A stretch of 64,000 bases of DNA, taken from the NCBI GenBank assembly GCA_022225965.2, contig JAKJXP020000008.1, forward strand, positions 248,001 through 312,000, read 5' to 3'. The notes below the pieces were generated by a model. That model did not search any database. It was not told where the DNA came from and saw nothing but the letters and a program-made list of their open reading frames with translations. Positions 57,202 through 64,000 of the stretch are shown piece after piece. The position numbers and the translations under genes are program-made. Origin of the DNA: Diatrype stigma. Lineage: Eukaryota; Ascomycota; Sordariomycetes; Xylariales; Diatrypaceae. Each line of letters begins with the position of its first letter. Positions within the stretch are counted from its first letter, which is position 1.

Positions 57202-57874
57202 TGTTTGGTATGGATAGCGAATAGGCATCCACAGGGAAGAGAGCGTTATGACTGATATGTCAGATATGAAGGCAGCTTGCATATACTTACAACATCTGGG
57301 TAAATATTAGCATTATATAAATAATAGAATGAACCTGTCAGCACCACCTCGTTGAGTTCAGTAGGGCTGTGCTCATTAGTCAAATCGCAATGTACTATGA
57401 CCCCGGCTTAGCTGGGAGTAGCTCCGTGTGCCGCCTTCCATCAGTTTCATCCCTCTAAAAGAAACATCCTGATAACTTCGGTCCATCCGGCCATCAGCAT
57501 TATCGTCTTCGGTCTCCGCCATCTGGTGGAGGGTTGACATTGTACCTCAGCCGGAAGTATCAAAGCTGAGGCTCCTTCGCGCCATCAGAACTCGCCTTTG
57601 AGCGGCGGCTGATACCCTCTTCTGGATCCGCTAGAAGCCTGAGTGAGGAGCAGTTATCCCTATATAGCAGTTACCAGCATCGTGTACTAGGCTATGGTTT
57701 ACGGGTCTAGACACACACAGCGGGTAAGACAGTAACATGAAGTCTAGCCTCGCTTCCTCCATAAGTAGCTATATTCACCTAGTCAACATATATCTATGTA
57801 TTGGAAAGGCTTTTGCTTTGATTGCTTTCACAGCGTGTATCGGAACCCCGTGGTATAATCGTCCTATTGGGATA
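57202..57874. other. Convergent intergenic region
   Basis: 3' regions of two genes; no gene is seen. Confidence 0.4.
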
Positions 57875-59682
57875 TTAATATCTGCTTGTAGAGGATCCTT
57901 CAGGGAAAGTATCGGTACTTACATCATAAGTCTCTAACTCTTTCTCTCCTCGATCTGCCTTCTTATTCTCGAAATAGAACTTGAGGTCACACAAACCTGT
58001 GACAGCGAGGATCAACACGCAGGCGGCAATGCATGCATATAAGCCAGGCTTATACCCTGTTGCTGCGTCTTGGCTCCTATGAGAATGTTAAAGCGGCTCT
58101 AGTGTAGCAACTACATAGCGGAACAGCTCACCTGAAGACAAGAGTTCCAGCAATTCCGCCGATGCTTCCAAAGCCAATCATTGTTGCACTGCAGAAAGCG
58201 CGCTTCCACTGGCCCCGGATATTGTTCGCCTGGTAAGACATCACGACTGGTACGTTCGAATTCGCACCGGCGGTCAAAAGGAAGATGCCGAAGTATCGGA
58301 CATAAGGATTCGTAGCCCAGCCGAGTATTGGTAGGCCGATGAGTGACACAATCATGTTTATAGCTATTATAGGTCCTCGCACATGATAGCGGTCTCCCAG
58401 CCAGCCCATGGCGTATAAGAAGAGACCGGCGAAGGCGTAGGGCGGCGCAACGAGACATTGCGCTGCGCCTACTTCAAATCCCAAGTTTTCTACAAGGATG
58501 AGCGGGAGGAAGAACGCTAGAGCATAGGTCATAGTAGTACTAGCCATGAACAACAAAGCATAGGCCCTATGGAGCGGGGCATTAGCATTCGACCAAAATT
58601 CCAAGCACCTCTCTCAGTTACCTAGTGAGGGAAGGTAACGGCAGCAGTCCAGTCTTGGACGGAAGGCTTACCAGATCTTGACGTCCAGGCCGGCGCTGAA
58701 GAACTTCTTCCACTCGAACCGCGGGGTCTTCGAGTCGCCGCGGTCGGCGTTGACGCGGCGGATGACCCAGGCCAGCTCCCGCTCGCTCAGGAACCGCCAC
58801 GTCGCCTGCTTGGAGTCCGGGAAGCCGACCAGCAGCCAGTAGGACGCGACGGCGAGCGCGATGGTGAGCAGGCCCTCAAAGAAGAAGATCCACTGCCAGC
58901 CCGCCAGGCCCGCCCGGCCGTGCAGCTGCATCAGCCCGAACGCGAGGATCCCGGCCCCGCCCGACGCCACGCAGCCCACGATGTAGAACAGCGCGTACCG
59001 CTTGCCGACCTCGAAGCGCGTGTACCACGTCGACAGCAGGTAGACGCAGGAAGGGAAGAAACCGGCTTCGAGCCTATTTCCGTGGGTGGTGGGTGTTAGC
59101 GAATATATCTCCATTCAGAATCGTCGGCCGGCCGGTCAGCGAGCAAGCTGTCCTAGCCAGTCAGGCAAACATTTGGGGAGCCTTCAACGAGTAAATGAAA
59201 TGAGGCAGAGTGGATAAATGAACCAAAATAAGATCAACGTACGTTCCCAATATGAGGCGCAGGCCGGCGAGCGCACCGAAGCTGCTGACGAAGGCCATGC
59301 CGATGACGACGGCGCCCCACAGGAGCGTGATGGCGGAGATGTGGAGGCGGGGCCCCAGGGCGCGGCAGATGACGGTCGAGGGCGGCTGGAAGACGGTGTA
59401 GGTGACGAAGAAGACGAGCGAGGCGACGTTGTAGTCGTTGCCGACCAGGCCCAGGTCCTTGGCCATGCCGGCGATGTTGGCCGCCGACATGTTGGCCCGG
59501 TCGATCAGGCTGACGCAGTACAGCACGCCCGTCACCGTGATCAGCCGCAGGTCGATCTTCCGCAAGATGCGTTTCTCCTCGGCCTCGTCGAATAAGTGCT
59601 CATCCTCGGAAGGGACCACGTCCTGCGATTTCCGTGAGTGCTGTTCGAACTGTGCCTGGGCTTTCTCGGCGTCGCTCTCCAT
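57875..59682 (-). CDS. MFS transporter, Dal5/anion:cation symporter type
   Basis: Four exons, 59682-59243, 59073-58672, 58566-58132 and 58076-57875, all in phase, give 492 residues. An ATG at 59778 would add 32 residues but has no support. After a 40-residue acidic N-terminus come EEKRILRKIDLRLITVTGVLYCVSLIDRANMSAANIAGM (TM1), FVTYTVFQPPSTVICRALGPR, GTLEAGFFPSCVYLLSTWYTRFEVGKRYALFY (TM4-5 signature of the allantoate-permease family), and GQWKRAFCSATMIGFGSIGGIAGTLVFR. The C-terminus ends in an FPEGSSTSRY-type tail common to the family. Twelve membrane helices are expected. Members import organic anions such as allantoate, nicotinate, pantothenate or biotin precursors; substrate not determined. 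Confidence 0.9.
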
Positions 59683-62600
59683 GGTCTGGCTTTGGTGGTT
59701 GGGCAGGTATGCTGAACTTCTCGACAATGAGGGTGTGCTGATACAGAGAACCCTGTTTCCAAGGACAAAGCACGGCAAAGTGTGGCCTTGAGAGATATGG
59801 TTATATTTATGTGGCTTCGATATGATTCATCTGCAGAATCAATAAGTCGTTGGGCAATGCTATCAGGGTGACGGGTGGTATCCATCTATTCTGATGACAC
59901 CTCGTTATCTACTTATAACTATATACCACAGATATAGAGCAGGCTCGAGTGTAGCTGAGGGCTCGACCCTGCAGGGATTCTCCATAAACGCCTCTCAACT
60001 TAGATGGGGCAGGATGTCTAGGGAATACCCCGCAACCTCATGTCACCCCATGATTTGAATGCGGCGGTTTCGTTCTTACACACCTTGTGAGATTTCCAAC
60101 TAGTCGGTTGAACCAGCGCCTGGATGGGTTATAATGGCTGTAAGAAGAAAAGGGGGTCACCCATGCGCAGAGCCACGAGAGGGTGTACGCAGTACCGCAG
60201 TAACGCAGTAACACCGGCTAGATTTTAATGGCCTGGAAATATCGGTGGACAACAGCCAAGTGTGTGGATCTCCCCCGCAAGTTGGGGTATAATCCACCAA
60301 GAACTAAACATGGGGAGGACCCTTGTCACGCGGGGTGAGCCGAAGGAAGCTTTTCAGGTAATTTAGCTTTTACTGGCCTATACCTGGCTATTTGGTCGAT
60401 CAGAGAGGTGCATAGAGTTCTGGACGTCATACATATTGAAGGATTCACTCTATATATACTGTAAACTGGATGTAAGCGAGGGCGGAAGCTCATGAAGTCT
60501 CAACTCATCAGAAGAAGCCTGTATCCAGGGCTGCCAGGGAGGAGCTTCCTAGTCGGTAATTTGAGGCCAACAAATCTTCATTCCTCTCTAGTCCCACGGT
60601 GTCAACGTAAGTATACAAGGCTACGAGGTATGCTAGTCTAGGTGATCAAAACCCATAGTCTCGAAGGGCAGGCGTTATGGTTTCGATCAACCATGCATCC
60701 CTGTTCATTAGAGAACTACTTCGCGGACTTGAAGATGCGAGAAGTCAAACTACCAATCATGGCCAATCTTGAGCTTAGTAGCTCCTATCCGGGTATGCTA
60801 GGCTAGTCAATCGAGGTGTAAGTCCACCATGAGGCTTAAGAGAGAAAGGGCCTCGAATGGTGATATCCTATACTGTAGCTTTGCAAAGCCCCCACCTGTT
60901 CTAGACCCGCCGAGGGAACCCGTAAGACGTACCCACACGAGTAAGCACTTCGAGTCCTGTCAGCGTGGCCTCCAAGTATCTGGTGTCCAATCTGAGCGCA
61001 TCTTCCCTTCACCTGAAGCCCAATTGAGAATTGGGTGTTGTCAACTCGGAGATACAGGGATAGACAGATAGTCGGCCAGTATAACCGACGGTGGGGCGGT
61101 CTACGGAGGCCCACAAATGCCTCGGCATCTCAGTCTATGTGAGTGGGTCTAGGATCCTTCAGGGGCTAGGCAAGGTGGCAAGCGACCCCCCTATTAGTGT
61201 TAAGGGTGCTATAGGCGTCTTTATGTGGACGCCAGTGGCCAGGATATCACCCATTACTGAATATGGCCAAAGGGCACACTGACGACACCATCTCCCGCCC
61301 TCCTACTGATGGAAAGGGTTGTGACATTCACCTCTTTTTAATGATAGCACCGGTGATACTGCTTTCATTGGAGAGACAAATGGGAAATATTACCAATCCA
61401 AAGGTATTGTCGTATCCTCTATGCTATAGGTTAATAGAACAACGAAGGTCTTGAACATAATGGTAATGAAGCAATGAAGCGGTTATATCTATGGGGTATG
61501 TGTCACGCGAAGTTTACTATTCCGAGTTCGTTAACTTCCCGCCTATGGGGACACAATGATAGAGTAGAGAGGGCTTTGGGATGTACCCAGCGACATAAGC
61601 TCATTAATGTCAACCTCTCATCAGTGCATCTTCACAGCCTGAAGTCAAGCCGCAGATCCGAGCCTGTTTTGTTTCTTCTCTTGCTTCCCCCATCCTGCCT
61701 TCTAGCTTCGCCGCCCATGACCATTGGTATCTATTCATCAAGCGATGATTCCGATGCTGGCCTACGTAGTAGGGCAAGTCCTTTGGCCCCCACCGGACTC
61801 GAGTCTCACCTTTCTCCCGGGGAAGAGGGCAGATGCGTGCACGATCTCCTAGGTAATTGCTTCGTAGTACTCAAGTACAGAGGAATGTACCGGAAGTTAC
61901 CGCGACTAACTAACTTCCTGGAGTCGGATGCGCAAGTTCGGAACTGTTCGGCAAGTTTGTCGGGAACTTTCTCCATTGAGCCGCATTCATAGGGCTCAGG
62001 ATTATACCTGGCATTACTTCGAGAATAGAGTCCTTCCTCCCGAAGAAGATGTGGCTTGCGATTGCAATCATGCTACCTCGCTAGCTTTGTGGAACGAGTG
62101 ACAAAATAGCCCAGGTAGCTGCCAAGTCACATGCGGTGCGGCTGAACTTCATCGGATGAAGTTCATTCGAACTCCCTGCAGAAGCACGGAGAGGGAGCAA
62201 GCGCCTATACTACATTGGAAATACCACGACGCATGTGACTGAGATTCAGTGGGTGTAATCCACGACCATTAAGATCCGGATGCTCTGCGGTGTAATGTAA
62301 TATATAGTCGATGCCTGTTTGTCAAATGGCGGAAGGCTGAAGCTTCTGTAAAGGCAAGAACGGTTCATGAACTTCATCAATCGCTTTATATCCGCCAGGG
62401 GTCACTTTATGGGATAGAAAGTACAAATGTTTAGGCTCAAGATGGGCATATGTGTATTAATGACGACTCTCAAATCTTAGAATCGTTTTTCGTCTACCAG
62501 GAACTATCATCCTAAAGCGACCTTGATGGCAAGACAAACCCACGCATCACCGAGGCCTGCCTCCAAGCCTCTACTACTAAAGCACCCCCAACGCTCATGC

Positions 62601-62757
62601 CCTGAAAGTACCTCACCAGTATAGCCATACGGATGACCAATCGCACGAACCCATCGCTCCATACACGCCACCGCCAAGCTTCAGTAGGCTCACGTCAAGT
62701 AGGCGTGAGCCAAAAAAGCCAACGGGTAGTGTATCAACGGGTATTGAATGAACGGGA
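59683..62757. other. Gene-poor region, 3 kb
   Basis: No gene is supported. The longest frame (61474-61992 plus, 172 codons) has no domain or splice signal. An 8-bp-arm inverted repeat (GGCTCACG 62687-62694 with CGTGAGCC 62704-62711) lies just past the stop of the secreted-protein gene and could shape its 3' UTR. Confidence 0.4.
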
Positions 62758-63746
62758 TTAGCAGCGGTCGCCGCCAACGATGACATTGAAAGTTCCGTCA
62801 CCGGAAAAGGACTGACCCTCCACCTCCTGCGTGAGCTCCTGCTTGCACCGGTCGATAATGCGCTGGGTGTACGGGGCGAACCACTTGCATGGATAATACG
62901 CGGGCTCAAGTCGGTCGTTGCACCACCTAATAATTCGATGTAATTAGCATAGTGTCTCGTGAGCGGGTACGGAAAAGAAAAGAGAAGGTCGGGTATGGGT
63001 ATGGTAATACGTTAAGAGGAAAACAAAGCAGGCGTTGCGTATTCCAGAAAGATACAATCAAGTATGACTATGGATAGGCTTCCTTCACGGTACCCATGTG
63101 AATGAAGTGGGACAGGTGCGTTTTACTCACCAGACAGCGCTGTCGTAAGAGCAGCTGATTTTGCCACAGTAGCCAGGGCCGGCGGGCGCGATGCAACCGC
63201 CCTTGAGGCGCTCCAGGTACGAGACGGCCTCCTCGATGGGCGCAAGAGAAGCAGGGTTGGGAGTACCGAGATGGCAGTAGACAGGGCCCTGTTTCATACA
63301 TGTGATGTCAGTACGTATACTATCAACGAACTCGGTGGTCGCGGTAGGGCGCGTAAAAATACCTCCTGGTTTCCGCCTTTGGAAGCGCCGTGGCCGGATA
63401 CGCTGTCGTTGCTGGTCTCGTTGCTCAAGAAGTACTCAGGGTTGGTAGCATTGATCTGGGCGACGATCTTCTCGAGAGTACCCGAAAGCGTGACGTTGGG
63501 GCCGCCAACGAACAGCGGTCCCTCGAAGGTCAAGGACAAGCCAGAGTCGACGTAACCGGCCGGGAGAAGGGAAGACTTGGACGAGGCGGTGTTGTTAGGA
63601 GCGGTAGCAGCCTAGGAAGAAGAAGGATAGTTAGAATACTGGACCAATGATACCACTCGATGGTAGAGGGAACTTACCAGGCCCAGAACGCCGAGGGCCA
63701 GCATAGCCGTCAGAACGAAGTGCATGATCGCCTTGTGAAGCATCAT
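62758..63746 (-). CDS. Small secreted cysteine-rich protein (effector-like)
   Basis: Four exons, 63746-63678, 63611-63363, 63288-63131 and 62926-62758, all in phase, give 214 residues. Residues 1-23 are a signal peptide, exactly encoded by exon 1. A Ser/Asn-rich region with several N-glycosylation sites (NNT, NVT, NAT, NET, NDS) follows, then a C-terminal module with eight cysteines: VYCHLG, KGGCIAP, GYCGKISCSY, VWWCNDRLE, YYPCKWF, IIDRCKQ and the final GGDRC. The CGKISCSYDSA-WWCND pattern recurs in a family of small secreted ascomycete proteins; I cannot give a name or function. Even cysteine number suggests four disulphides and extracellular function. A host-interaction role is inference. 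Confidence 0.85.
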
Positions 63747-64000
63747 GGCGAACGTGCTAGTGATTGTGAGTTGTAGATAGTCGAATGCAACGCGATGGAA
63801 TTGTGCAGAGAACGATGATGGCTCGAGGAAGTGGAAGTGTCAGCTCAGCCCTGAAATCCAGCACGTTGCAGAAAATTTATGGAGTTGAGAGGTTGGGGTG
63901 GAAGAAGGAAACCACAACGGCAATCAGAATGGGTGGGGGGCATTCAATGTCATGGCAGCGGGCGGGCAGCTAGGGATTAATCAGGTGAAAATTTTCATTG
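63747..64000 (-). promoter_or_regulatory. Upstream region of the secreted-protein gene
   Basis: Likely promoter and leader of the minus-strand gene starting at 63746. No specific element is identified and no gene is seen to the window end. Confidence 0.35.

Noticed and set aside
61474..61992. 172-codon plus-strand frame
   Set aside because: No domain, no splice signals and ordinary composition in a gene-poor region.
1..64000. CRISPR arrays, bacterial operons, rRNA genes
   Set aside because: No regularly spaced repeats or rRNA motifs; the sequence is eukaryotic with spliceosomal introns.

Overview
This is nuclear DNA of a filamentous ascomycete (Pezizomycotina), most likely a sordariomycete. 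The evidence is the intron style: most introns are about 50-170 nt, begin GTAAGT/GTGAGT, end in TAG/CAG and carry a CTAAC- or CTGAC-type branch site. The gene content agrees: a HET-domain protein, an FTA2-type kinase-like protein, a hybrid histidine kinase, an Anp1/Mnn9-type glycosyltransferase and Dal5-type and sugar-type MFS carriers. Nineteen protein genes could be modelled with fair confidence, most with a phase-consistent exon structure, plus several weaker ones, one intron-containing tRNA gene and two non-autonomous DNA transposons. All exon models are by eye.

Layout. 1-1.9 kb: the end of one and the whole of a second tandem gene of the interferon-induced 6-16/ISG12 (IFI6/IFI27) type. 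2.8-3.8 kb: a divergent protein-kinase-like gene. 5.6-17.6 kb: a likely cell-wall or extracellular-polysaccharide locus with a GH18 chitinase, a nucleotide-sugar 6-dehydrogenase, a divergently transcribed chitin-synthase-type GT2 enzyme and a GT62 (Anp1/Mnn9) transferase; a tRNA-Val gene lies inside it. 18.9-20.1 kb: an FTA2-like gene. 22.1-24.2 kb: an MFS sugar transporter whose reading frame requires a 1-nt exon between two introns. 25.5-29.7 kb: a GAF hybrid histidine kinase. 30.7-37.6 kb: poorly recognised genes and AT-rich gene-poor DNA. 37.9-38.5 kb: a hAT-type MITE with a perfect 8-bp target duplication. 41.4-44.1 kb: a DUF4449-type protein. 44.7-45.0 kb: a PIF/Harbinger-type MITE. 45.3-51.7 kb: Mediator subunit 22, the tRNA pseudouridine synthase Pus1 and a CALB-like lipase. 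51.8-53.9 kb: a HET protein. 55.4-57.2 kb: a membrane-anchored pepsin-fold protein lacking both catalytic Asp motifs. 57.9-59.7 kb: an anion:cation symporter. 62.8-63.7 kb: a small secreted cysteine-rich protein.

How genes may work together. The clearest functional group is 5.6-17.6 kb. The dehydrogenase would make a UDP-uronic (or UDP-HexNAc-uronic) acid and shares a 1.2-kb divergent promoter with a processive GT2 synthase; a Golgi-type mannosyltransferase family member and a chitinase flank them. This suggests production and trimming of an acidic or HexNAc-containing wall polymer, which is inference. Housekeeping genes (MED22, PUS1) sit amid accessory genes (HET, lipase, effector-like protein), and the two MITEs lie in the intergenic DNA on either side of the DUF4449 gene.
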